This document shows, one piece after another, positions 8,326 to 17,692 of a stretch of DNA of 64,000 nucleotides. The translations under genes and the position numbers were made by a program. Each line of letters begins with the position of its first letter. The first letter of the stretch is position 1. The notes beneath the pieces were generated by a model, which was not told the DNA's origin, searched no databases, and saw only the letters and a program-made list of their open reading frames with translations. Where the stretch lies: contig CADASP010000002.1 in NCBI GenBank assembly GCA_902790625.1, positions 220,909-284,908 on the forward strand. Direction: 5' to 3'. The DNA comes from an uncultured Prevotellaceae bacterium (GTDB lineage Bacteria; Bacteroidota; Bacteroidia; Bacteroidales; Bacteroidaceae).

Positions 8326-9516
8326 CCTCACCTTCACAATAGCCTGATAGAGCTTCTGCGCATTGTCGGCCAGCGTGCGATAGGTGGCCAGCACCACGTT
8401 GTCTACATAGTTCTCGTTGATCACCTTGCACTGTGCCTCCACGGTGGCGTTGCCGGCATATCCCTTCAGCGTCTCCGACATCTCCTCCAGTGCATCGTCC
8501 AGGTCGCCCAGTGCGTCGATGGCCACCTTGCATGAAGCATCTGAATAGTAGAGGGCAAACGGAGCCTTCATGGCCTTTATCTTGCCGAGGGCAGCGTCGA
8601 GCTTCGTCACCACGTTCTTGGCCTGGGCGGCCAGCGTGGCGTTGCCGGCGTTCTGACAGAAATAGATGAGCGACTGCTGTGTGGGCGTGGTGGCTCCCAT
8701 CTGTCCGTAGAGGGCGTTCTTGCACGACACGATGTTGTCGTAGAAGTCGGTGATGGAGTTGTAGGCGTAAGGCGACTCAATGTAGGTGGCATCCTCTCCG
8801 GTGAAGGGCAGACCAATCTTCGAGTCACCCACCTCGCCGATGATGTCCTGACAGCCCGAGATAATCTCCAGCGTGGCCTCCAGGGCGGTGTCCCAGTCGC
8901 CGGTGCCGGGGTTCTTGAACGCCTTTCCGAAGTTCTGGAACGAGCCGAGGGCGCCCTCTACGTCGCCATCGTCGTTGATGGAGTTGTGGGTGGCCACGTA
9001 GTTCACGGCTATCTGATGGCGCTCGGCATTGCTCTCTTTCGAGTCCCAGGCAGCCTCCAGCGTGGCGGTGGCATTGTAGAGGTCCTTGGCCACGGCGCAG
9101 ATGTAGCTGTACTCAAGTGTGGTGATTTGACTGATTTGTCGCGGCTGGCCCTGCCGGAACAGCACATACTCCAGACCGTGATAGCCCAGGATGCCGGAAT
9201 TAGCGGTCTTGATAAACTGGTCGAGGTTCGACATGGCCTTCGTGTCGCGCAGCACGTCGGCCAGGTCGTTGGCGGCCACGGGCCACGTGTCGGTGTGGGG
9301 GTCGATGGAGTACACATCGGCAGCGCCGAAGAGGAAGGCCTCCGACTGCTCCCAGTTGGCGCGGGCCACCTTCCAGTCACTACAAGCCTGGTCGAGGGCT
9401 GCCTGAGAGCCCGTCACAACACTGTTGTCGGCATCGTCATCGTCGGAACACGAAACGAAACCGGTGGACAACACGGCAGCAATGGCTGCCACTTTCAAGA
9501 GATTCTTGTTCATCAT
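8320..9516 (-). CDS. Imelysin-family (peptidase M75-like) lipoprotein
   Basis: 398 residues, MMNKNLLKVAAIAAVLSTGF, with lipobox FVSC (Cys23) followed by an acidic run. The imelysin GxHxxE motif is present as GYHGLE at 111-116. The imelysin family includes periplasmic or surface iron-linked proteins such as EfeO-like and IrpA-like members, and most show no demonstrated peptidase activity. It lies between an OM beta-barrel gene upstream and the di-haem lipoprotein downstream, which supports an iron or haem envelope module. The last codons and stop run into a GGAGTT-type repeat. Confidence 0.92.
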   Translation of the reverse strand: MMNKNLLKVAAIAAVLSTGFVSCSDDDDADNSVVTGSQAALDQACSDWKVARANWEQSEAFLFGAADVYSIDPHTDTWPVAANDLADVLRDTKAMSNLDQFIKTANSGILGYHGLEYVLFRQGQPRQISQITTLEYSYICAVAKDLYNATATLEAAWDSKESNAERHQIAVNYVATHNSINDDGDVEGALGSFQNFGKAFKNPGTGDWDTALEATLEIISGCQDIIGEVGDSKIGLPFTGEDATYIESPYAYNSITDFYDNIVSCKNALYGQMGATTPTQQSLIYFCQNAGNATLAAQAKNVVTKLDAALGKIKAMKAPFALYYSDASCKVAIDALGDLDDALEEMSETLKGYAGNATVEAQCKVINENYVDNVVLATYRTLADNAQKLYQAIVKVRN

Positions 9517-9524
9517 AGTTTTAA

Positions 9525-9806
9525 ACTTTTATTTTATGTTTGTTTTGATAGTATTTTTTGGGAGGGGACAACTCAGCTGTCTATTCCTTTTAACAACGAA
9601 TTTTACGAATTAAGCTAATTACACTGCCTATTGTTTTAAAAACGAATTTTACGAATTAAACGAATTGAAGGCAGAAGGATGACTCATATTGTCTTTCTAT
9701 GCCATGTCTTCTATACTTCAAATCTCTATTACTCCTATTATTACTATTTCTACTATTACTACTATCTCTACTATTACTACTATTTCTACTATTACTCCTC
9801 CACTCC
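9525..9806. repeat. Intergenic simple repeats: ACGAATT units and TACTATTAC microsatellite
   Basis: About 290 bases between the imelysin and beta-barrel genes. Bases 9593-9666 hold ACGAATTTTACGAATTAA-type repeats. Bases 9720-9803 are a pyrimidine-rich microsatellite of TACTATTACTACTATTTC-like units. I see no gene or clear promoter here. The array could change length by slippage and vary the spacing between the two genes. Confidence 0.8.
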
Positions 9807-9807
9807 C

Positions 9808-11205
9808 TCACAGCAGTTTCCCGCTGTAGGTCACTCCCACGCTCACGCTCGGCTCGTTGTTGTAGGGCTGCTTGTAGAGCGGACTGTCGGCCTGGAGGCC
9901 GTTGTTGTTCGGTTTCTCGAAGAAGCGGTAGGAGTACTCGCCCTTGATGGTGATTGGCTTCACGGGCGAGTAGTTCAGGCCGAAGGCGCAGCGGTATTTC
10001 TTCGAATACTTGTACATCGACTGGTAGGTGCCGCTGGCCATCGTGTTGTAGTGCTCGAAACGCCCGAAGACCACCAGCTTGCTGCTCCCCCTGTCGGCAC
10101 TACAGAGCACGGGCACGACATCGTAGCCGGCCTCTACGGCATAGGCCAGGGCATGGCTGCCAATGTTCGAGTAGTGGTGCGGGTTGCCGTCCTGATACTT
10201 GTGGTGCGTCCAGTTGGCCTGGTTGTAGGCCGAGATGGCATCGGCATCGCCGAAGTGTGCATAGTCCACATTGCCGCGCACCGTCCAGTTCCAGCGCTGC
10301 AGCGTGAAGTCGAGGGCCACGATGGCCAGTGCGCCCGTCACGTCGTCGTATTTCGTGCCCGGCGTGCGCAGAGTGTTGCGGAAGGTGTAGCCGTAATAGC
10401 CGCTCAAGCCCACGCGCAGACCCGGGAGGGAGTAGTTGTCGACGCGAAAGGCTCCGGCGTAGTTGTTGGCCACCTTAAACTCGTAGGGACTGGTGGCGCC
10501 GTAGTGCACGAAGTCCTCGGCGGTGAAGCTCTCGCTGTTCAGACCCGACAGCAACTGCACCTCGTAGCGCCAGTCCTTCAACCGTCCCCACAGTGCTACG
10601 CCCACCTGGTGCCACGTGTTGGGCATGATGGTGGCCTCGCCCTCGGGACGATAGACGGTGAAGAACTGATGGGGCTCGTGGTAGGCGTTGCTGTAGCCCA
10701 CGGGCACGATGATTTCGCCTGCCTTCACATTCAGCTTGCCGCCCGCAAACTCCTTGTTAATCCAGAACTGCTCGATGTTCACCTCGCCGCCCTTCTCCAC
10801 CTCGGCCTCGTATTCGCCGGCCTCCTCGGCCTCTATCTCCACGGCGGTGCCGTTGCCGCCATGCTCAAACTCCATCTCGCCGCCCAGCGTCCAGCCCTTG
10901 CCAAAGTCGTAGCCCAGGTTCAGGCACACGTGGGGCAGGTCGAAGCGTCCGTGGCTCTTGTCGCCAGCATAGTTCTCGGGCTTCTTGTAGCGGTTGAAGC
11001 TCTGGCTGTAGAAGTTGCGGGTCATCACGGCCTCGCCATAGCCGCCGATGTACAGGCGCTGCAGGGCCTCGCCCTTGGGGCTGGCTTGCGCGGCCTGGCT
11101 CGTGGCACCCGTGATGGCGTCCACGTCCTTCGTGTCCGATTCCTGCCCCAGGGCGCAGAGGCTCCATGCGGCGAGGACAACAGTAATAAAAGATGTTTTC
11201 ATCAT
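9808..11205 (-). CDS. Outer-membrane beta-barrel protein of the imelysin cluster
   Basis: About 465 residues from MMKTSFITVVLAAWSLCALG (two further ATGs at 11211 and 11214 are possible starts; none has an obvious ribosome site). A signal peptide precedes strands with alternating aromatic residues typical of a porin-like barrel: RLYIGGYGEAVMTRNF, HVCLNLGYDFGKGWTLGGEM, NIEQFWINKEFAGGKLNVKA. It ends in a strand, VSVGVTYSGKLL. An acidic low-complexity patch (EAEEAGEYEAEVEKG) sits in a predicted loop. A Bacteroidota promoter lies just upstream, so this is probably the first gene of the barrel, imelysin, di-haem group. The substrate is unknown. Confidence 0.85.
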   Translation of the reverse strand: MMKTSFITVVLAAWSLCALGQESDTKDVDAITGATSQAAQASPKGEALQRLYIGGYGEAVMTRNFYSQSFNRYKKPENYAGDKSHGRFDLPHVCLNLGYDFGKGWTLGGEMEFEHGGNGTAVEIEAEEAGEYEAEVEKGGEVNIEQFWINKEFAGGKLNVKAGEIIVPVGYSNAYHEPHQFFTVYRPEGEATIMPNTWHQVGVALWGRLKDWRYEVQLLSGLNSESFTAEDFVHYGATSPYEFKVANNYAGAFRVDNYSLPGLRVGLSGYYGYTFRNTLRTPGTKYDDVTGALAIVALDFTLQRWNWTVRGNVDYAHFGDADAISAYNQANWTHHKYQDGNPHHYSNIGSHALAYAVEAGYDVVPVLCSADRGSSKLVVFGRFEHYNTMASGTYQSMYKYSKKYRCAFGLNYSPVKPITIKGEYSYRFFEKPNNNGLQADSPLYKQPYNNEPSVSVGVTYSGKLL

Positions 11206-11234
11206 ATACATCATCGTTTCGTCATTTGCGGGTG

Positions 11235-11265
11235 CAAAGGTACGGCAATCCGGCAAAACAGGCAA
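11235..11265 (-). promoter_or_regulatory. Bacteroidota-type promoter for the beta-barrel gene
   Basis: Read on the minus strand, TTG (11265-11263), 20 bases, then TACCTTTG (11242-11235). This matches the -33/-7 consensus of the phylum's housekeeping sigma factor and lies about 20-30 bases before the start. Confidence 0.7.
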
Positions 11266-11438
11266 TACCCAAAAATAGTGAAATTCTATTGGGTTTTTGG
11301 AAGACACGAAGCGTAATCTGTGCCAGCAGTCATGAATAATGCAGACCAAAGTGATGCAAGAACGCCAAATCCGCTATCGCGAGGGCCGCACGCTACACTA
11401 TTCATTGCTGCAGGATGCTCCCACAGAATAAAAATCGG

Positions 11439-11526
11439 TTGGCAGCGAACGCTGCCAACCATTTCCCCGACCGCTGCCATCATTGGCAGCGGCCGCTGCC
11501 AATCATGTCCCCGCCCGCTGCCAACC
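11439..11526. repeat. Cluster of GGCAGCG/CGCTGCC palindromes
   Basis: Five or more copies of CGCTGCC or its complement in alternating orientation within about 85 bases (for example GGCAGCGAACGCTGCC and GGCAGCGGCCGCTGCC). They form nested hairpins in a non-coding spacer. Confidence 0.75.
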
Positions 11527-11828
11527 GAAAAAGCATGGCTTTTTTCCCGTTTGGTCATGCGTACATCCCAATTTGCCCACACCTCTCTCCCTATTGCCCT
11601 GCGCCTATCAATCAGCCATACCAACGTTTCCCATTTTTGCGGCTCTTTTTTGCGGAATGATTCCCCCACTCAGTCGGATTTGGGGAGCTGCGGAGGTATT
11701 TCTTGTTAGGAAAACAGATAAAAACAAAAAGTACAGATAAAAACCTTTTTCCTGTTTTTCTTGTTTTTTCCTGTTTTTCAAAATCCAACTGAGCGGGGTG
11801 CGTTCAGTCGGATTCATGCGTACATTCG

Positions 11829-11897
11829 GTAGGGACGGAACTTGTGTCCGTCCGCAAGCAATTTGCCCACGCGGACGGACACAAGGTCCGTCCCTAC
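11829..11897. repeat. Palindromic element, copy A (GTAGGGACGG family)
   Basis: Inverted repeat of about 27 bases per arm: 11829-11855 contains CTTGTGTCCGTCCGC and 11871-11897 contains GCGGACGGACACAAGG, around a 15-base loop. A diverged second copy lies at 36850-36929. It could be a REP-like mobile palindrome. Confidence 0.85.
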
Positions 11898-12059
11898 GGT
11901 GCCGTTCGGGCGGCAAATCTGGCCAAGCGGTCGAACGGTACGTGAGTGCCCCGACCCCAGCCCATCCCCTTACAGGGGCGGGGGGAGCGGCGAGACATTA
12001 TTAAATTAAAACGGTGAAGAAGCAAATCCTTCACTATACCGAGCAGAGCGGGGGCGCAG

Positions 12060-12445
12060 CAAAAGCCCCAGAGGGGCGACGGAATACAGGCAGGAGCACG
12101 CCCCTGTGAAAGCAGACGGAACGAAAGCCCCGGAGGGGCGACGGAATACAGGCAGGGGCATCGCCCCTGTGAAAGCAGACAGAACGAAAGCCCCGGAGGG
12201 GCAACGGAATACAGGCAGGGGCATCGCCCCTGTGAAAGCAGACGGAACGAAAGCCCCGGAGGGGCGACGGAATATCCTGCCAATCTTCTGGGTTTTACAT
12301 GGGCGATGCCCTTATTGGACGATTAGTGCTCACCATCGGCGTCCGTCGCCCCTCCGGGGCTATTGGGGGGGGGGCACCTTTACAGGGGCATCGCCCCTGT
12401 GAAAGCAGACGGAACAAAAGCCCCGAAGCAGAGCCGAAAGCCCCC
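12060..12445. repeat. 63-bp tandem repeat with GCCCCGGAGGGGC palindromes, plus inverted partial copies
   Basis: GCCCCGGAGGGGCGACGGAA begins at about 12065, 12127, 12190 and 12253 (spacings 62, 63, 63). Each unit also carries CAGGGGCATCGCCCCTG, a second palindrome. Copies one to three are nearly identical. The fourth breaks off after GGAATA. From 12344 to 12445 the same palindromes recur, first in inverted order (CGCCCCTCCGGGGC), then direct (CAGGGGCATCGCCCCTG). The unit is 21 codons long and stays open in several frames, but codon content is repeat-driven and I do not call a gene. Confidence 0.88.
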
Positions 12446-12491
12446 GAAAAGGGCGGTTTGGCAACTCGCAGGAGAAAAAGATGACGAAAGT

Positions 12492-12523
12492 TTTGGCTGT
12501 TTGCAAAAAATAACTTATCTTTG
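12492..12523 (+). promoter_or_regulatory. Promoter of the susC operon
   Basis: TTTG (12492-12495), 20 bases, TATCTTTG (12516-12523): a full match to the Bacteroidota -33/-7 consensus. The implied start of transcription near 12530 leaves a leader of about 50 bases, which is AT-rich. Confidence 0.85.
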
Positions 12524-12583
12524 CAAACTGAAACTAACAATTACTGATTAACAACTAATAATTTTATAAACAATTTTTATTCT

Positions 12584-15500
12584 ATGTCTTTCAAACTGAA
12601 AAGCTTGATCCGGCTGGGCGACACCGCTCGGCGGACGATGCTGTTGGCATTGCTCGCCATGGGCGGCACCCTGCTGACGAATGCACAGACAAAGGTGACA
12701 GTCGTGGACGCCACAGGCGAAGCTGTGATTGGAGCCAGCGTGATTGAGAAGGGCACCCGCAACGGCGGCGTGACCGACCTGGACGGCAACTACACCATCA
12801 CGGTGAAGACCGACAACCCCATCGTCATCTCCTACATTGGCATGAAGAGCCAGACACTGAGCGTGAAGGGAAAGAGCACGCTGAAGGTGGTGCTCGAGGA
12901 CGACAACACCACACTGAACGACGTGGTGGTGATTGGCTACGGCTCGGTGCGCAAGAAGGACCTGACGGGCTCGGTGGCCACTGTGAACAGCGAGCAGCTG
13001 CAGGCAGTGCCCGTGGCCAACGCCTCCGAGGCACTGACGGGTAAGATGCCCGGCGTGCAAATCACCAGCACCGAAGGTTCGCCCGATGCCGAGGTGAAGA
13101 TTCGCGTGCGCGGCGGCGGCTCCATCACACAGAGCAACGACCCGCTCTACATCGTCGACGGATTCCCCGTGGACGGCATCAGCGACATCCCTGCCAACGA
13201 CATCGAGGACATCACCGTGCTGAAGGATGCCTCCAGCACCGCCATCTACGGTAGCCGAGGCGCCAACGGCGTCATCCTCGTCACCACCAAGAGCGGTAAG
13301 GCCGGACAGACCAAGGTAAGCTACAACGCCTACTACAGCTGGAAGAAGATTGCCAAGACGATGGACGTGCTCAGCGCCTACGACTATGCCAACTGGCAGT
13401 ATGAGCTAGCCCTGCTGAAGAATGGAAACGACCCTCAGAAGATTTCGTCGTACACCGACTACTTCGGCAACTATCAGGACATTGACCTCTACAAGAACAT
13501 TGAGGAGAACGACTGGCAGGACATCACCTTCGGGCGCACCGGTCACACCTTCAACCACAACGTGAACGTGAACGGCGGTACGGAGAGCATCAAGTACGCC
13601 TTCAGCTATGCCCACATGAACGATAAGGCCATCATGATTGGCTCCAGCTTCAAGCGCGACAACTTCAGCCTGAAGCTGAACACCAAGCCCTCGAAGCGCA
13701 CCACCTTCGACCTGCAGGCCCGCTATGCTATCACCGACATTCGGGGCGGCGGCGCCAACGAGGCCACGGGTGCCTACGACACCGACCGTCGTCTGGCCTA
13801 TTCGGTCATCTACACCCCCATCCCATTGGCTAACCTTGATCCGACCGCCGGCACCGACGACGACCTGGGCAACCTCTACAACCCCGTGCAAGCCGCTGCC
13901 GACAACGACCGCAAGAAGGAGCGCAAGAACCTGAACCTGGGCGGCGCCTTCGGATGGGAGGTCATCGACGACCTGAAGCTGAAGACCGAGTTCGGCTACG
14001 ACGACTACACAGAGTACGACCAGCGCTTCTGGGGACTCACCACCTATTATATTAAGAATGTGCCGGCCAACGAGAACCAGAACCACCCAGCCATCAACCT
14101 GGTGAACACCAGTCGCCACCGTTTCCGCAACACCAACACCGCCAACTACGACTTCAAGAAGCTGCTGAACAGCGAAGACCACTCGCTCAACCTGCTGGTA
14201 GGACACGAGTATGTCATCACCAAGAAGCATGCCAACACCAACACGGTGCATGGATTCCCTGTGGACTACGACTCCGACACCGCCTGGAAGCTCACCTCGC
14301 AGGGTGTGCCCTTCACTGTCGACGACTCGTATGCCGCCGACGACAAGCTGCTTTCATGGTTCGGCCGCATGAACTACAACTACCAAGACAAGTACCTCGT
14401 GAGCGCCACCTTCCGTGCCGACGCCTCGTCGAAGTTTGCCAAGCAGAACCGCTGGGGTTACTTCCCCTCGGCAGCACTGGCATGGCGCGTCAGCTCAGAG
14501 CCCTTCATGAAGAGCACCGAAAACTGGCTCGACGACTTGAAGCTGCGCGTGAGCTATGGTACCGCCGGTAACAACAACATCCCCACCGGACAGCTGGTGC
14601 AGATGTATGAGAACAAGGCCACGTCGTGGGTGAACGGCATCAGCAACTACTGGGCACCATCGAAGACCATGGCCAACCCCGACCTGAAGTGGGAGACCAC
14701 CATCACCCGCAACATGGGTATCGACTTCACCCTCTTCGGAGGCAAACTGAACGGTACCATCGAAGGCTACATCAACACCACGAAGGACCTGCTCATCCAG
14801 TTCCCCACACAGGGAACAGGCTACGACAACCAGTACCGCAACCTGGGTAAGACCGAAAACAAGGGTGTGGAAGTGAGCTTCACCTACCATATTATTAACA
14901 AGAAGGACTACGGACTGGACTTCAGCGCCAACTGGGGCCTGAACAAGTCGAAGATCAAGAGCCTCGGCATCATGGAGGACTTCGGCAAGGACTCGCGCTG
15001 GGCTTCGACCGAGATTGGCAACGACTACTGGATTGCAGTGGGCGGCGCCGTGGGCGAAATCTACGGTTTCAAGGCCGACGGCCGCTATGAGGTGAGCGAC
15101 TTCACGGGCTACAACGAGGCTACCGATACCTGGACGCTGAAAGACGGCGTGGCCGACGCCAGCTCCGTGGTGGGCAAGGTGCGTCCTGGCTCGCTGAAGA
15201 TTAAGAACATTGCCGACAACGAGGGCGAGACCAACAAGATTGGCAATGAGGACATCACCACCATCGGCAACGTGAAGCCCGACTTCTTCGGCGGATTCAG
15301 CCTCACCGGCCGCGCCTACGGATTCGACCTCGTGGCCAACTTCAACTACAGCGTGGGCAACAAGGAGTACAACGCCAACAAGATCATGTACACACAGACT
15401 GGCAAGTACCAGTATCGCAACATGATCAGCGACATGGAAGCCGGCAAGCGCTGGACCAACCTCGATCCTGTGACCGGACTGCTGAGCAATGACCCCGACC

Positions 15501-15829
15501 GTCTGGCCGAGCTGAACCGCAACACCACCATGTGGAGCCCCTACACCAGCAAGATGATTCTTACGGATTGGGCTGTGGAAGACGCCTCGTTCCTGCGACT
15601 GAACACCCTGTTGCTGGGCTACACCATCCCCGCCAAGCTGACCAAGCGCGCCGGCATCAACAGTCTGCGATGCTACGTCACAGCCTACAACGTGTTCACC
15701 ATCACCGGCTATGAGGGCTACGACCCCGAAGCCGACTGCATACGCCGCGACCAGCTCACTCCCAATGTGGACTACTCGGGCTATCCCCGCAGCCGCTCAT
15801 TCGTCGTTGGACTGAATTTGAATTTCTAA
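12584..15829 (+). CDS. SusC-like TonB-dependent outer-membrane transporter
   Basis: 1081 residues. A signal-peptide-like N-terminus (MLLALLAMGGTLLTNAQ) precedes a carboxypeptidase-regulatory-like domain (KVTVVDATGEAVIGASV, about 35-110). The plug domain follows with VPVANASEALTGKMPGVQI, the SusC-type IRVRGGGSI and PLYIVDGFPVDGI, then LKDASSTAIYGSRGANGVIL. The rest is the 22-strand barrel, ending in an aromatic strand (SFVVGLNLNF). It imports oligosaccharides through the outer membrane with energy from TonB. The next gene is the matching SusD. Co-located GH127 and GH43-type genes suggest arabinose-containing glycans as substrate, which is inference. Confidence 0.97.
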   Translation: MSFKLKSLIRLGDTARRTMLLALLAMGGTLLTNAQTKVTVVDATGEAVIGASVIEKGTRNGGVTDLDGNYTITVKTDNPIVISYIGMKSQTLSVKGKSTLKVVLEDDNTTLNDVVVIGYGSVRKKDLTGSVATVNSEQLQAVPVANASEALTGKMPGVQITSTEGSPDAEVKIRVRGGGSITQSNDPLYIVDGFPVDGISDIPANDIEDITVLKDASSTAIYGSRGANGVILVTTKSGKAGQTKVSYNAYYSWKKIAKTMDVLSAYDYANWQYELALLKNGNDPQKISSYTDYFGNYQDIDLYKNIEENDWQDITFGRTGHTFNHNVNVNGGTESIKYAFSYAHMNDKAIMIGSSFKRDNFSLKLNTKPSKRTTFDLQARYAITDIRGGGANEATGAYDTDRRLAYSVIYTPIPLANLDPTAGTDDDLGNLYNPVQAAADNDRKKERKNLNLGGAFGWEVIDDLKLKTEFGYDDYTEYDQRFWGLTTYYIKNVPANENQNHPAINLVNTSRHRFRNTNTANYDFKKLLNSEDHSLNLLVGHEYVITKKHANTNTVHGFPVDYDSDTAWKLTSQGVPFTVDDSYAADDKLLSWFGRMNYNYQDKYLVSATFRADASSKFAKQNRWGYFPSAALAWRVSSEPFMKSTENWLDDLKLRVSYGTAGNNNIPTGQLVQMYENKATSWVNGISNYWAPSKTMANPDLKWETTITRNMGIDFTLFGGKLNGTIEGYINTTKDLLIQFPTQGTGYDNQYRNLGKTENKGVEVSFTYHIINKKDYGLDFSANWGLNKSKIKSLGIMEDFGKDSRWASTEIGNDYWIAVGGAVGEIYGFKADGRYEVSDFTGYNEATDTWTLKDGVADASSVVGKVRPGSLKIKNIADNEGETNKIGNEDITTIGNVKPDFFGGFSLTGRAYGFDLVANFNYSVGNKEYNANKIMYTQTGKYQYRNMISDMEAGKRWTNLDPVTGLLSNDPDRLAELNRNTTMWSPYTSKMILTDWAVEDASFLRLNTLLLGYTIPAKLTKRAGINSLRCYVTAYNVFTITGYEGYDPEADCIRRDQLTPNVDYSGYPRSRSFVVGLNLNF

Positions 15830-15850
15830 ACTTAAAGGAGGAAACATAAG

Positions 15851-17659
15851 ATGAAAAACAAGATAAAACTTTCCATGATGGCCCTGTCGCTCGTCGCGTT
15901 CACCTCGTGCGACATGGACGCCCCCAGCATTTCCTCGCTCGACGGTGAGACGGTCTACTCCACCTACTCGCTGGCCGAAGCCGAGGTCATGTCCATTCAC
16001 GTCTCTTTCGGTGAAACCAACTCCTACCGCGGACGATTCCTGCCCTACTATGGCGTGAACACCGACGTGGAGGTGGGCAACTCGCCCGACGTTACCAAGG
16101 CCGGCGACGACAACAAGAACGACCTCTGGGACTACAACACATCGCCCACCAACGGACAGATGAACACCGACAACAACGCCTACGCCAAGTTCTACGAGGG
16201 CATCGAGCGCGCCAACCTCGCCATCGAGGGACTGCGCCGCTTCGGCAACATCGAGACCAACAAGGACATGGCTCAGCTTTTAGGCGAAGCGCTGACGCTG
16301 CGCGCCGTCATCTACAACGACCTCATCAAGGCATGGGGCGACGTGCCCGCACGCTTCGAGCCCAACAACTCGGACAACATGTACCTGCCACGAACCAATC
16401 GCGACGTCATCTACAAGCAGCTGCTGGCCGACCTGTTGGAGGCCGAGAACTACTGCTACTGGCCTAACGAGAACAAGATTACACAGAGCACCGAGCGCGT
16501 GAGCAAGGCCTTCGTGAAGGCACTGCGTGCCCGCCTGGCCCTCTACGCCGGTGGCTACGGCCTGCGTGGCGACGGCTACCGTCTGTCGAAAGACCCTGAG
16601 CTGGCACCGCAGCTGATGTACGAGATTGCCCGCCAGGAGTGCGAGGACATCATCAAGCAGGGCTGCAACACGCTCGGCGCCTTCAAGGACAACTTCATCA
16701 AGCTCTGTCAGGACAACGTCGCTGCCGGCGGTGAGAGCCTCTGGGAGATTCCCTTCTCGGCCGGACGCGGACGCGTGCTCTACACCTGGGGCGTGAAGCA
16801 CAACTCCAAGGACCAGTACACCCAGCAGGCACAGGGCGGCGTGAACGGCCCCATCGCCTACCTGTACTACGACTACGATGCCGACGACATCCGCCGCGAC
16901 ATCACCTGCGTGCCCTACGAGTGGAGCAAGGAGCTGAACAACGGTAATGCACACGTCACCTTCCGCGCCATCAACAAGTGGTGCTTCGGCAAGCTGCGCT
17001 ACGAGTGGATGAACCGCATCGTCACCTCGACCAACGACGACGGCGTGAACTTCCAGTACATGCGCTTGGCCGACGTCTACCTGATGGCTGCCGAGGCCGA
17101 GAACGAACTGGGCAACACCTCCGTGGCATGGGGTTACATGAAGCCCGTGCTCGACCGTGTCCTGCCCGCCTCAAAGGTGAGCGCCCTGCAGGCAAAGTAC
17201 ACCGCCAGCAAGGAAGCCTTCCGCGAGGGTATCTACGACCAGCGCGCTCTGGAGTTTGCCGGTGAGGCATTGCGCAAGCCCGACCTGGTGCGCTGGGGCA
17301 ACATCGACAAGAAGATGGAGGAGGCCAAGAGCAAGCTGCGCGCACTGCAGCAGCGCACCGGAGCCTACGAGGGACTGCCCGACAAGGCATACATCAACAA
17401 CGCCGAGGACGCCAACGCCATCCAGATCTACGGTCTGAACAAGGGCGAAGACAGCCCCTCCGACCTCATCAAGGCCGACTGGGAGTCGAAGAACTGGTTT
17501 GTCAGCAGCGACAAGTTTGTGCTCACCGACGCCTACATCGACGGACTCTACACCGTGCAGCCCAGCACTCACTGCCTATGGCCCATCTGGCAAACCTTCA
17601 TCAACAGCAGCAACAACATGCTCAACAATGATGGCATCTACGGCCAGCTGTCGGATTGA
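15851..17659 (+). CDS. SusD/RagB-like glycan-binding surface lipoprotein
   Basis: 602 residues. The lipoprotein signal is MKNKIKLSMMALSLVAFTSC, with acidic and small residues after the Cys. The SusD fold is indicated by the TPR-like helices KFYEGIERANLAIEGLRRFG and EALTLRAVIYNDLIKAWGDV and the C-terminal FREGIYDQRALEFAGEALRK. It caps the SusC barrel and captures glycan at the cell surface. The ribosome site AAAGGAGG 10-15 bases upstream is unusually strong for this phylum. The stop codon (TGA, 17657-17659) forms part of an ATTGAACGTTGAACGTTGAAC repeat that fills most of the spacer to the next gene. Confidence 0.97.
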   Translation: MKNKIKLSMMALSLVAFTSCDMDAPSISSLDGETVYSTYSLAEAEVMSIHVSFGETNSYRGRFLPYYGVNTDVEVGNSPDVTKAGDDNKNDLWDYNTSPTNGQMNTDNNAYAKFYEGIERANLAIEGLRRFGNIETNKDMAQLLGEALTLRAVIYNDLIKAWGDVPARFEPNNSDNMYLPRTNRDVIYKQLLADLLEAENYCYWPNENKITQSTERVSKAFVKALRARLALYAGGYGLRGDGYRLSKDPELAPQLMYEIARQECEDIIKQGCNTLGAFKDNFIKLCQDNVAAGGESLWEIPFSAGRGRVLYTWGVKHNSKDQYTQQAQGGVNGPIAYLYYDYDADDIRRDITCVPYEWSKELNNGNAHVTFRAINKWCFGKLRYEWMNRIVTSTNDDGVNFQYMRLADVYLMAAEAENELGNTSVAWGYMKPVLDRVLPASKVSALQAKYTASKEAFREGIYDQRALEFAGEALRKPDLVRWGNIDKKMEEAKSKLRALQQRTGAYEGLPDKAYINNAEDANAIQIYGLNKGEDSPSDLIKADWESKNWFVSSDKFVLTDAYIDGLYTVQPSTHCLWPIWQTFINSSNNMLNNDGIYGQLSD

Positions 17660-17692
17660 ACGTTGAACGTTGAACAATAATAATTGACCATT

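Noticed and set aside
9679..11316. 545-codon plus-strand frame opposite the beta-barrel gene
   Set aside because: It begins in a TACTATTAC microsatellite (poly-Tyr) and is otherwise the reverse of a good signal-peptide barrel protein.
12060..12445. Possible CRISPR array
   Set aside because: The whole 63-bp unit is repeated, with no unique spacers and no cas genes nearby.
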